From Pseudomonas sp. SL4(2022) (GTDB lineage: Bacteria > Pseudomonadota > Gammaproteobacteria > Pseudomonadales > Pseudomonadaceae), in assembly GCF_026625725.1 (NCBI RefSeq), contig NZ_CP113060.1:806001-870000 (forward strand): DNA of 64,000 nt, in the 5' to 3' direction. Positions within the stretch are counted from its first letter, which is position 1; every line of letters starts with the position of its first letter. A model generated the notes under the pieces. The model searched no databases. It was not told where the DNA came from and saw only the letters and a list, made by a program, of their open reading frames with translations. Of this stretch, positions 38,696 through 46,694 are shown in pieces. The position numbers and the translations under genes were made by a program.

Positions 38696-39412
38696 TCAGA
38701 GCCAGAGCAGGATGGCCAATGGCAACAGCACGGCGGTAAATACCCCCATCAGGCTCATCGCCAGGGCAGAGAACGCGCCGCACTCCTCGCCCTCCTGCAG
38801 CGCCCGCGCGGTGCCGACCGCGTGCGCAGTCAAGCCCAAGGCCATGCCCAGTGCGGCAGGATGATGCACACCAAACCGTTTGAGCAGCGCCGGGCCGCAG
38901 ATGGCGCCGATGATCCCGGTGATCATCACAAACACCGCCGCCAGCGCGGCAATCCCGCCAATCTGATTGGCCACCAGCATGGCAATCGGTGAGGTCACCG
39001 ATTTGGGCGCCATGCTCATCAGCATGATCTGCTCGGCACCGAAGGCCCAGGCCAGGGAGATGCCCAATACCGTGGCCACCACGCCAGCCACCAGCAAGGT
39101 GATCAGGGTGGGCCAGAATAATTGACGGATGCGCCGCAGGTTGAGGAACAGCGGCACCGCCAGCGCCACCGTGGTCGGCCCGAGGAACAGCGTCAGCGCC
39201 GTCGCACTGTCCTTGTATTCGGCGAAGGTCAGGCCGCAGGCCAAGAGGATGCCAATCACCGTGAGCATCGACAGCAGCACGGGTTGCAGGAACACCCAAC
39301 GGGTTTTCTCATAAGCGGCAATCGCCAGTTGATAAGCCCCCAGAGTAATGCCCACACCAAATAAGGGATGATGGATCAGCGCTTGCCAGGCGGCGTGCCA
39401 TTCCAGAGTCAT
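38696..39412 (-). CDS. lrgB: LrgB family protein (holin/antiholin-like partner)
   Basis: 238-aa membrane protein with about seven helices. Family marks are FLQPVLLSMLTVIGIL, LFLGPTTVALAVPLF, LMSMAPKSVTSPIAM and MALGLTAHAVGTARAL. LrgB/CidB proteins work with LrgA/CidA; roles in murein hydrolase control, programmed lysis or pyruvate export have been proposed. It overlaps lrgA by 4 nt, the standard pairing. Confidence 0.92.
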   Translation of the reverse strand: MTLEWHAAWQALIHHPLFGVGITLGAYQLAIAAYEKTRWVFLQPVLLSMLTVIGILLACGLTFAEYKDSATALTLFLGPTTVALAVPLFLNLRRIRQLFWPTLITLLVAGVVATVLGISLAWAFGAEQIMLMSMAPKSVTSPIAMLVANQIGGIAALAAVFVMITGIIGAICGPALLKRFGVHHPAALGMALGLTAHAVGTARALQEGEECGAFSALAMSLMGVFTAVLLPLAILLWL

Positions 39413-39768
39413 ACATCCTCCCGGCGCTGCTGACGGTCGATCAGCTTTTGCATCAACCAGCCAGCGAAGACGATCGAGATCAACAGCGACAGCAACAGCG
39501 CACCGGCAATCGCCCAGAAGTCGGCAAAAATATCCTCGGCATAGGCCATGACGCCCACCGCTGGCGGCACCAGCAGCAGCGGCAGGTATTTCAGCAGGCT
39601 GGTGGAGGCCAGATGCAACGACTCACCCACCTCGCCGCGCAGCAGCAGAAAGATGAACAGCAGCAACATGCCGATGATCGGCCCCGGCAGGATTGGAATC
39701 AGCAGGACATTCAACGCGGTGCCGAGCAACTGGCACAGCACCAGCCAGGAAAGACCGCGTAACAGCAT
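39409..39768 (-). CDS. lrgA: LrgA/CidA family holin-like protein
   Basis: 119 aa with four hydrophobic segments: LSWLVLCQLLGTALNVLL, PGPIIGMLLLFIFLLL, the LLPLLLVPPAVGVMAY block and a last helix. It matches the CidA/LrgA fold. The ATG at 39768 is preceded by GGAG at fair spacing. A TATAAT on the minus strand at 39814-39819 fits its promoter. Confidence 0.9.
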   Translation of the reverse strand: MLLRGLSWLVLCQLLGTALNVLLIPILPGPIIGMLLLFIFLLLRGEVGESLHLASTSLLKYLPLLLVPPAVGVMAYAEDIFADFWAIAGALLLSLLISIVFAGWLMQKLIDRQQRREDV

Positions 39769-39813
39769 GATGGATAATCTCCGAATCGTATGATCCCAGG
39801 CACAGTGCTGCGC

Positions 39814-39819
39814 ATTATA
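39814..39819 (-). promoter_or_regulatory. -10 hexamer of the lrgAB promoter
   Basis: A perfect TATAAT read on the minus strand, 45 nt upstream of the lrgA start codon. The -35 region is poor, so activation by a regulator is plausible. Confidence 0.45.
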
Positions 39820-39899
39820 AGCAGAAGCACCCGCAAACAGCCGGTTTACAGCGGTTGCTGCGAATTGACCAGCAGCCTCGACGCGCATGCACCCGACAC

Positions 39900-39928
39900 T
39901 TGACCCTGCGGCAAACCCATGTTGATCT
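39900..39928 (+). promoter_or_regulatory. Candidate sigma70 promoter of the MaoC gene
   Basis: TTGACC at 39900-39905, a 17-nt spacer, then TGATCT at 39923-39928, about 60 nt before the start codon. The -10 is weak. Confidence 0.35.
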
Positions 39929-39985
39929 TAAGGCAGAAGGATTTACGCCCGAAAAAAAACAACACTGCGTCTTCAAGGAGAACCC

Positions 39986-40441
39986 ATGACATCAGTACCC
40001 GCCACCGAATTGCCCAGCTACATTGGTAAGGAACTCGGCCGTTCCGAATGGCTGACCATCGATCAAGAGCGCATCAACCAGTTCGCCGAGTGCACCGGCG
40101 ATCACCAGTTCATCCACGTCGACCCGGAAAAAGCCAAGCTCACCCCGTTTGGCACCACCATCGCCCATGGTTTCCTCTCGCTGTCGCTGGTGCCCAAGTT
40201 GATGGAAGGCATCATGATCATGCCCAAAGGGCTGAAAATGGCCGTCAACTATGGCCTGGACAGCGTGCGTTTTATCCAGCCGGTCAAGGTCAACTCAAAA
40301 GTCCGCCTGGTCGTCACGTTGACCGACGCCACCGAGAAGAACCCCGGACAATGGCTACTCAAGGCCAAGGTTGTACTGGAAATCGAAGGTTCGGAAAAAC
40401 CGGCCTATATCGCTGAACCGCTGACGCTCTGCTTCGTCTAA
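39986..40441 (+). CDS. MaoC-family hot-dog hydratase
   Basis: 151-aa single hot-dog-fold domain of the MaoC/(R)-specific enoyl-CoA hydratase type. The catalytic Asp-His hydratase motif reads FAECTGDHQFIHVDPEKA, followed by FGTTIAHGFLSLSL and a C-terminal PVKVNSKVRLVVTL strand. It likely hydrates an enoyl-thioester, in fatty-acid breakdown or to supply 3-hydroxyacyl groups; the exact substrate is unknown. Ribosome-binding site AAGGAG 7 nt upstream. Followed by a very strong terminator, so it is monocistronic. Confidence 0.88.
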   Translation: MTSVPATELPSYIGKELGRSEWLTIDQERINQFAECTGDHQFIHVDPEKAKLTPFGTTIAHGFLSLSLVPKLMEGIMIMPKGLKMAVNYGLDSVRFIQPVKVNSKVRLVVTLTDATEKNPGQWLLKAKVVLEIEGSEKPAYIAEPLTLCFV

Positions 40442-40458
40442 GCGCAGCCAGCCGCCAG

Positions 40459-40491
40459 AGGCGTACAGGCACAAGCCTGTGCGCCTTTTTT
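40459..40491 (+). terminator. Strong rho-independent terminator
   Basis: 12-bp stem with one G-U pair (40459-40470 with 40475-40486), ACAA loop and an uninterrupted T7 (40485-40491). Confidence 0.95.
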
Positions 40492-40575
40492 ATGGCATTT
40501 TCAGCGCGCTCGATCACGGCATGCCAGGCGGTTTAAGGCATACTCGGCAACGTCCTTCCGGTGTGGATTTTCTGC

Positions 40576-42303
40576 ATGCATCCTCTGACCCGTCTGGCTC
40601 CACTGAGCCTCGCCCTGTTGTTGGTCGCCTGCGGCGATGGCGAACCCTTGTTACCAGCAAATGCCGTGCTGCCGGATGGCGGGCGCTACCGTGGCGAAGT
40701 GGTCAATGGCTTGCTGCAAGGCCAGGGACGCCTGGATTACAGTGACGGCAGCTACTATGCAGGGCTGTTCAAAGATGGACAGTTCAATGGCCCCGGCGAA
40801 TGGCACAGCAAACACGGTGAAACCTATACCGGTGAGTTCCAGAATGGCGACTTCCACGGTCAAGGCAGCCTGAGTTACAGCGACGGCAGCCGCTACGAAG
40901 GCGGCTTTGCCAGCGGCACCCCCAGCGGTGAAGGCCACCTGCAGAGCCAGGATCTGGAATACCGGGGCGAGTTCAACAAGGGCCATTACCAAGGCCTGGG
41001 CAAGCTGCAATGGAGCAACGGCAGCAGCTTTCAGGGTCAGTTCCGCAAGGGCGAACCGCACGGCCAAGGCGTGATGATCGACGCTGAAGGCAACGAGTTC
41101 GCCGGCACTTTCAATAACAGCCAGCTCAACGGCCAGGGCAGTTTCAAGAGTGCCGACGGCGAACTCTACAGCGGCCAGTTCCGCGACAACCAATTCCACG
41201 GCAAGGGCCGCTATCAAAGTGCCGACGGCGAAGTCTGGAGCGGACGCTTCGAGGACGGCAGCCTGACCGGCAAAGGCGAGTTCAAGGGCAGCGACGGCAG
41301 CCATTACCGTGGCCAGTTCAGCGACTGGCGCTACCACGGCGAAGGTCGACTGAACCTCGCCGATGGCAGCCTCTATGAAGGCCACTTTGCCTACGGCCAA
41401 TACCACGGTAACGGCAGCCTGACCCTGGCCGATGGCAGCCAGCAACGTGGTACCTGGCAGCGTGGCCGACTGACTCGCGATGCCGATGGCCAAGCCATCC
41501 CCGACAGCCTGGCCGTCGGCTTGCTGGAGCAAGGACGGTTGCTCGATGCCGCCATTGCCAACCTGCCAGCCTCGACCCCAGCCATCGAACTCTACGCCCT
41601 GACCCTGGCCGGCGACGGCAAGCAGAGCGTGTTCATGCGCGAGGCCGACTATGTCGGTAACCTGCTGCAGGAACGCTTCGCCGCCCATGGCCTGATCACC
41701 CTGGTCAACCACCGCGACCACCTGGCGGATCGCCCGCTGGCCACCAGTGCCAGCCTGGGGCGCAGCGTTCAGGCCCTGGCCGAACGCAGCGGCAAGGAAG
41801 ACCTGATCTTTATCTACCTGACCAGCCACGGCTCAGCCCAGCATGAGCTGAACCTTGACCAGCCGCGCCTGCAGCTCAACGACCTGCCCGCCAGCGAACT
41901 GGACGCCCTGCTCGAACCGCTGAAAGATCGGCACAAGGTGCTGGTGATCTCTGCCTGCTACTCCGGCGGTTTTATCCCCAAACTGCAGGATGACAAGACC
42001 CTGGTGATCACCGCTGCACGGGCCGACCGCGTGTCCTTCGGTTGCTCGGAGGAAAACGACTTCACCTACTTCGGCCGCGCGCTGTTTGCCGAAGCGCTGC
42101 AGCAAACCGACGACCTGCAGCGCGCCTTCAAGCTGGCCCAGGCCAGCGTTGCCGAACGCGAAAAGGCCGACGGTTTCGAAGCCTCCGAACCGCAGATCTG
42201 GCCAGCCAAGGCGGTGCTCGCCCAGTGGCGCAAGCTGCGCGAACAGCAGGCTGAGCGCGCCCTGAACAATGCACTTGAGGCGCAATCAGCGGTCAACCCC
42301 TAA
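40576..42303 (+). CDS. MORN-repeat lipoprotein with C13/caspase-like peptidase domain
   Basis: 575 aa. A lipobox (LLLVAC, Cys19) is followed by about eleven tandem MORN repeats of ~23 residues (about 38-295; e.g. [20 protein letters not shown]). The C-terminal half (about 335-545) is a clan-CD cysteine peptidase of the C13/legumain-caspase fold. The dyad His418 (YLTSHGSA) and Cys461 ([10 protein letters not shown]) are intact, each after a hydrophobic strand. A MORN array likely binds membrane or cell wall and a lipid anchor fixes the enzyme in the envelope; that and any proteolysis are inference. P. aeruginosa has a counterpart at this location. An upstream GTG (40561) is less likely than the ATG used. 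Confidence 0.85.
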   Translation: MHPLTRLAPLSLALLLVACGDGEPLLPANAVLPDGGRYRGEVVNGLLQGQGRLDYSDGSYYAGLFKDGQFNGPGEWHSKHGETYTGEFQNGDFHGQGSLSYSDGSRYEGGFASGTPSGEGHLQSQDLEYRGEFNKGHYQGLGKLQWSNGSSFQGQFRKGEPHGQGVMIDAEGNEFAGTFNNSQLNGQGSFKSADGELYSGQFRDNQFHGKGRYQSADGEVWSGRFEDGSLTGKGEFKGSDGSHYRGQFSDWRYHGEGRLNLADGSLYEGHFAYGQYHGNGSLTLADGSQQRGTWQRGRLTRDADGQAIPDSLAVGLLEQGRLLDAAIANLPASTPAIELYALTLAGDGKQSVFMREADYVGNLLQERFAAHGLITLVNHRDHLADRPLATSASLGRSVQALAERSGKEDLIFIYLTSHGSAQHELNLDQPRLQLNDLPASELDALLEPLKDRHKVLVISACYSGGFIPKLQDDKTLVITAARADRVSFGCSEENDFTYFGRALFAEALQQTDDLQRAFKLAQASVAEREKADGFEASEPQIWPAKAVLAQWRKLREQQAERALNNALEAQSAVNP

Positions 42304-42364
42304 CAAGCATGCGCGCCACCTACGGCCTGATAAGCTGATGGATATCAGCGGAGAACTTCAAACC

Positions 42365-43006
42365 ATGTATTTGACGCCCCAGCACATCCTTCTTGCAGGT
42401 GCCACCGGACTGACCGGCGAGCACCTGCTGGACCGCCTGCTGAACGAGCCCACGGTCGCTCGCGTGCTGGCACCCAGCCGCCGCCCGCTAGCAGCACACG
42501 CCCACCTGGAAAACCCACAAGGCGAACTGCTGGCCCTGCTGCCGCAACTGAGCGGCAAGGTCGATACCGCCTTCTGCTGCCTGGGTAGCACAATTAAACA
42601 GGCCGGCTCGCAGGACGCCTTCCGCGCGGTCGATCATGACCTGGTGCTCGCCTTCGCCGAACGCGCCCGCGCCCTCGGTGCACGGCACCTGCTGGTGATC
42701 AGTGCCCTCGGCGCGGATGCCAACTCCACCGTGTTCTACAACAAGGTCAAAGGCCAAATGGAGCAGGCCCTGCGCGCGCAGGACTGGCCGCAGCTGACCA
42801 TCGTCCGCCCTTCGTTACTGCTTGGCACACGCCAGGAATTCCGCCTTGGCGAGCGCCTGGCGGCACCTTTTATGCGCTGGCTGCCGGGCAAGTACCGCGG
42901 CATCGAAGCCACCGTTCTGGCTCGCGCCCTGTGGCGTCTTGCCCTGGAAGAAGACGCCGGCACCCGGATCATCGAATCAGACCAACTGCGCCGCCTCGGC
43001 CGCTAA
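42365..43006 (+). CDS. NAD(P)-binding oxidoreductase (SDR-like, HTATIP2/YwnB type)
   Basis: 213-aa Rossmann-fold protein. The nucleotide motif is [18 protein letters not shown] (TGxxGxxG form), then [29 protein letters not shown], and a YNKVKGQME catalytic Tyr/Lys pair. It belongs to the atypical short-chain reductases with oxidoreductase HTATIP2-like and YwnB-like members. The substrate is unknown. The start at 42365 gives the motif at the N-terminus; GGAG lies upstream at longer than usual spacing. Confidence 0.85.
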   Translation: MYLTPQHILLAGATGLTGEHLLDRLLNEPTVARVLAPSRRPLAAHAHLENPQGELLALLPQLSGKVDTAFCCLGSTIKQAGSQDAFRAVDHDLVLAFAERARALGARHLLVISALGADANSTVFYNKVKGQMEQALRAQDWPQLTIVRPSLLLGTRQEFRLGERLAAPFMRWLPGKYRGIEATVLARALWRLALEEDAGTRIIESDQLRRLGR

Positions 43007-43038
43007 CTGTCGTTAAACCCCAGAAGAAGCCATTATCC

Positions 43039-43377
43039 ATGAGCACCACCCCGCACGACCTGATCAGCGCCCTTAGCGGTGCTGACATGCTGGAAATCGA
43101 CGGCCTGCATGCCTGGCAATTCAACCTGGACGCCGAACAACTGGCCCAGCACCAGGCCGGCACCACGCCCACTGACGATGCGCCGCTGCTGAGCATCGAA
43201 TGCATGGACGGCCGCGCCCTGCGCAAATGGCATTTCAACCTGGCCCAGGTAATCGCCGCACGTTTTGATGGTGAGGCCGACGCCTGGCGCATCAGCGGTA
43301 CGGCCGGCGTGCACCTGATCAAGTGTTTTGCCGCTGTCAGCGGCGACAACAGTGATCGGCCAAACGACGCCGAATAA
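43039..43377 (+). CDS. Small conserved Pseudomonas protein of unknown function
   Basis: 112 aa, acidic, no signal or membrane segment. It may be the DUF5629 group, but I am not sure. Visible features are HAWQFNLDAEQL, an acidic middle, and LRKWHFNLAQVIAARFDG, two similar W-x-FNL elements spaced about 55 residues apart that hint at an internal repeat. It lies 32 nt after the NAD(P)-binding gene and 18 nt before a methyltransferase, so probably one operon. Confidence 0.65.
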   Translation: MSTTPHDLISALSGADMLEIDGLHAWQFNLDAEQLAQHQAGTTPTDDAPLLSIECMDGRALRKWHFNLAQVIAARFDGEADAWRISGTAGVHLIKCFAAVSGDNSDRPNDAE

Positions 43378-43395
43378 CCCTGCCGAGGGCAACCT

Positions 43396-44007
43396 GTGGG
43401 CCTGTATGACCGCTACCTGCTGCCACACCTGATCGACTTCGCTTGTGGCATGGGCGCGGTGATGAAAGCCCGCTCGCAACTGGTGCCCCTGGCCCATGGC
43501 CGGGTGCTGGAAATCGGCATTGGCAGCGGCCTCAACCTGGGCTTCTACGACGCCAGCAAGGTCAGCGTGATCATCGGCGTCGACCCCAGCGCCGACATGC
43601 AGAAGCTGGCCAGGCAACGGGCCGCCACGATCAGCATTCCCGTGCAGATGATTGCCCTCGAACTGGGCCAGATCCAGGCTGAGGACGCCAGCTTCGACAG
43701 CATCGTCTGCACCTTTACCCTGTGCACCATTCCTGATGCCGTAGCGGCACTTAAAGAAATGCGCCGCGTGCTCAAGCCCGGTGGTCGCCTATTGTTCTGC
43801 GAGCACGGTCTGGCTCCGGAGCTGCCCGTGCTGCGCTGGCAGAACCGCCTGACGCCGCTGTGGAAGCCACTGGCCGGCGGCTGTCACCTCAACCGCGACA
43901 TTCGTGCCCTGATCGAAGCCGGCGGCTTTCATATTGGCGAACTGCATAACCGCTACCTCAAAGGCCCCCGGCCGATGACCTATGTTTATCAGGGCTGGGC
44001 CGACTGA
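43396..44007 (+). CDS. Class I SAM-dependent methyltransferase
   Basis: 203 aa. The SAM motif LEIGIGSGLNLGFYD is near residue 40, followed by IIGVDPSADM, a motif II DSIVCTFTLCTIPD and a MRRVLKPGGRLLFCEHG post-motif. It resembles the UbiE/Mett-like phospholipid or small-molecule methyltransferases. It starts at GTG 43396 with GAGGGC before it. The substrate cannot be read from sequence. Confidence 0.82.
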   Translation: MGLYDRYLLPHLIDFACGMGAVMKARSQLVPLAHGRVLEIGIGSGLNLGFYDASKVSVIIGVDPSADMQKLARQRAATISIPVQMIALELGQIQAEDASFDSIVCTFTLCTIPDAVAALKEMRRVLKPGGRLLFCEHGLAPELPVLRWQNRLTPLWKPLAGGCHLNRDIRALIEAGGFHIGELHNRYLKGPRPMTYVYQGWAD

Positions 44008-44083
44008 GCAGCAATGCGTACTGCATCTGTGCCGATTCTGACTATCGTTAGGTCATAAATTCCCGCACAGAAGCCGGCCCCGC

Positions 44084-46639
44084 ATGAAGCCCCCATCAAT
44101 CCGCCTTCTCGCCAGCCTGCTGTTGATGATCGACCTGGCGCTCGTGTCGGCAGTTGAGGCCCAGCCACGCTCGGTCAAAGTGGGCGTCTACGACAACGAA
44201 CCCAACTACCTTCTGGAACAGGACGGCAAACTGTCTGGGATCTTTGGCGACTTGCTCAATGAGATCGCCCAACAGGAAGGCTGGCAATTACTGCCGCAGC
44301 CCTGTGATTGGCAGCAGTGCCTGGACCAGTTGAGCAGTGGCAAGATCGATCTGTTGCCGGACGTGGCGTATGACGAAAGCCGCAATAAGGTATTCGACTT
44401 TCACACGCACCCTGCGCTGCTCAGCTGGTCGCAACTCTACAGCAGCAAGAATCTCAACCTCAGGTCGATACTCGACCTGCATGAGAGGCGCATTGCCGTA
44501 CTCAGAAGCTCAGTGCAGGCGCAATATCTGCGTGAGTTGCTCCACAGTTTCGGCCTGAAAGCCGACCTGATCGAGGTACAAAGCCTTACTCAAGGGTTCG
44601 AACTGGTCGCCAAGGGGCAAGCCGATACGGTGGCCGCCAACCAGCGCTTTGGCGACGTCCTTGCACCGAGTTACCAACTGCACAGCGCTCCAATCATGTT
44701 CCAGCCCACCCAACTGTTTTATGCCACGCGCAAAGGACAGAACGGCGAACTGCTCGCAGCCATTGATCAGCACCTGTCCAACTGGCAAAAATCGCCCACC
44801 TCAATCTGCTGCCAGACACTGCAACGCTGGGGAGGCGAACACAGCGCCCACCTGATCCCAGCAGCCGCATGGTGGGGGCTGGCGATTCTGCTGGCACTAC
44901 TGACTGCGGCTCTGGGTGGAGCGCTGCTGCTGCGCCGCCAGGTCCGCGAGAAGACCCAGCACCTGCTGGACAGCGAACAGCGCCTGAACACCATCCTCGA
45001 CAGCGTCGAAGCCTACATCTATATCAAGGATGTCCAGCTGCGCTACCAGTACGTCAATCGCAAAGTCTGCGAACTGTTTGGCCTGACCTTAAAACAGGTG
45101 ATTGGTAAAACCGACGACGAGTTCTTTGACCTCGATACTGCATCCAACCTTCACGAAAACGATCGCCGCGTGCTGGAGTTGGGCGAACGGGTACACACCG
45201 AAGAAGTCAATCGCAGCCTGGACGGTGGAAACGAACATACTTTTCTCTCCATCAAATTGCCGCTGCGCGATAACCATGGCGACATCTACGCCTTGTGCGG
45301 CATCTCCACGGACATCACCGCCCACAAGAAAAATCTGGAGAAGATCAATCAACTGGCCTTCTATGACCCGCTGACCGGCCTGCCCAACCGGCGCCTGTTG
45401 CTGGATCGCTTGCAGCAGGCACTGGCCAAGCATGCCCGCGGGCTTCAGCAGGGCGCGCTGCTGTTCATCGACCTGGATAACTTCAAATACCTCAATGACA
45501 CCCTGGGACACGACGTGGGTGATCAATTGTTGCAACAGGTCGCTCTACGCTTGAGCAACCATGTACGCGCTCAGGACACCCTGGCACGCCTGGGCGGTGA
45601 TGAGTTCGTGCTGATGCTGGAGGGATTGAACCTGATACCGGCGCAGGCGGTCACGCAGGTGGAATATGTCAGTAACAAGATCATAACCGCCCTGGCGCAA
45701 CCCTATAACCTGTCAGGCCACAACCATGTCAGTACCGCCAGCGTGGGCGTTACGCTGTTTCCCGGCGACCACAGCACGGTGGATGAGGTGCTCAAACGTG
45801 CCGACCTGGCCATGTACCAGGCCAAGAGCGCCGGGCGCAATGCCGTACGCTTCTTTGACCCGCAGATGCAGGCCGCCGTAAATGCCCGCGCCAGCCTGGA
45901 GCGCGACCTGCGACAAAGCCTGGAGGAGCAGCGGTTCATCCTGCACTACCAACCCTTCTTCAACGAGCACGGCCAATTAATCGGCGCCGAAGCGTTGGTG
46001 CGCTGGCAGCATCCCCAACGCGGCCTGGTGATGCCAGGTGACTTTATCCCCCTGGCCGAAAGCACCGGACTGATCCTGCCACTGGGCCGTTTAATCCTGC
46101 GCCAGGCGTGCGAGCAGCTGGTGGTTTGGGCCGCTGACCCGCTGTTAAGTGAGCTGTGCCTGGCCATCAACATCAGCGCCAAACAATTTCATCACCCTGA
46201 ATTTGTCACCTATATCCGGGCGGCCCTCGAAAAGAGCGGTGCGGATCCGCTACGCCTGATACTGGAGCTGACAGAAAGCCAGCTGGTCGAGGATATCGAA
46301 CCGCTGATCAGCAAAATGAGCCAGCTCAAAGCCCAAGGTATCCGCCTGGCATTGGATGACTTTGGTGCCGGCTACTCATCACTCAATTACCTCAAACGCC
46401 TGCCTCTCGATCAGCTGAAAATTGATCGCAGTTTTGTCCAAGACCTCCTGACCGAGCCCAGCGACGCCGCCATCGTGCGCACCATTCTGGCGCTCGGCGC
46501 CAACCTTAATCTAGCGGTCACCGCCGAAGGTGTGGAAACCCAGGCGCAATACGAAGCGCTGCTGCAAATGGGTTGCCGGCAATTCCAGGGTTACCTGTTT
46601 GCCAAGCCGGGGCCTGCCAGTGAAATTGCACGCTCGTAG
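44084..46639 (+). CDS. Periplasmic-sensor PAS-GGDEF-EAL c-di-GMP protein
   Basis: 851 aa. A signal peptide and an SBP_bac_3 amino-acid-type binding domain (about 30-255) face the periplasm. A membrane helix follows (about 263-284), then PAS (297-415), GGDEF (415-590) and EAL (600-851). The cyclase loop is an intact GGDEF (504-508), with the product-inhibition site RxxD as RAQD (495-498). The EAL part has E636-A-L, the ELTES, DDFGAGYSS, LKIDRSF and AEGVET metal/catalytic motifs, so both activities look possible. It presumably ties a small extracellular solute to c-di-GMP. Its 3' end faces the amine-oxidation cluster, which suggests but does not show an amine ligand. Confidence 0.9.
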   Translation: MKPPSIRLLASLLLMIDLALVSAVEAQPRSVKVGVYDNEPNYLLEQDGKLSGIFGDLLNEIAQQEGWQLLPQPCDWQQCLDQLSSGKIDLLPDVAYDESRNKVFDFHTHPALLSWSQLYSSKNLNLRSILDLHERRIAVLRSSVQAQYLRELLHSFGLKADLIEVQSLTQGFELVAKGQADTVAANQRFGDVLAPSYQLHSAPIMFQPTQLFYATRKGQNGELLAAIDQHLSNWQKSPTSICCQTLQRWGGEHSAHLIPAAAWWGLAILLALLTAALGGALLLRRQVREKTQHLLDSEQRLNTILDSVEAYIYIKDVQLRYQYVNRKVCELFGLTLKQVIGKTDDEFFDLDTASNLHENDRRVLELGERVHTEEVNRSLDGGNEHTFLSIKLPLRDNHGDIYALCGISTDITAHKKNLEKINQLAFYDPLTGLPNRRLLLDRLQQALAKHARGLQQGALLFIDLDNFKYLNDTLGHDVGDQLLQQVALRLSNHVRAQDTLARLGGDEFVLMLEGLNLIPAQAVTQVEYVSNKIITALAQPYNLSGHNHVSTASVGVTLFPGDHSTVDEVLKRADLAMYQAKSAGRNAVRFFDPQMQAAVNARASLERDLRQSLEEQRFILHYQPFFNEHGQLIGAEALVRWQHPQRGLVMPGDFIPLAESTGLILPLGRLILRQACEQLVVWAADPLLSELCLAINISAKQFHHPEFVTYIRAALEKSGADPLRLILELTESQLVEDIEPLISKMSQLKAQGIRLALDDFGAGYSSLNYLKRLPLDQLKIDRSFVQDLLTEPSDAAIVRTILALGANLNLAVTAEGVETQAQYEALLQMGCRQFQGYLFAKPGPASEIARS

Positions 46640-46694
46640 TTCTATTTCAGCCAAGATTGCCCGCTTGCCAACTCCAAGCCTCCGCCAAAACGCA

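Noticed and set aside
40561..40575. GTG start for the MORN protein
   Set aside because: Adds five residues before the ATG that starts a normal lipoprotein signal; no better ribosome-binding site.
40685..41460. Repeated DNA in the MORN gene as a possible CRISPR or tandem-repeat element
   Set aside because: The ~69-nt periodicity is protein-coding MORN repeats, diverged at the DNA level, with no spacers.
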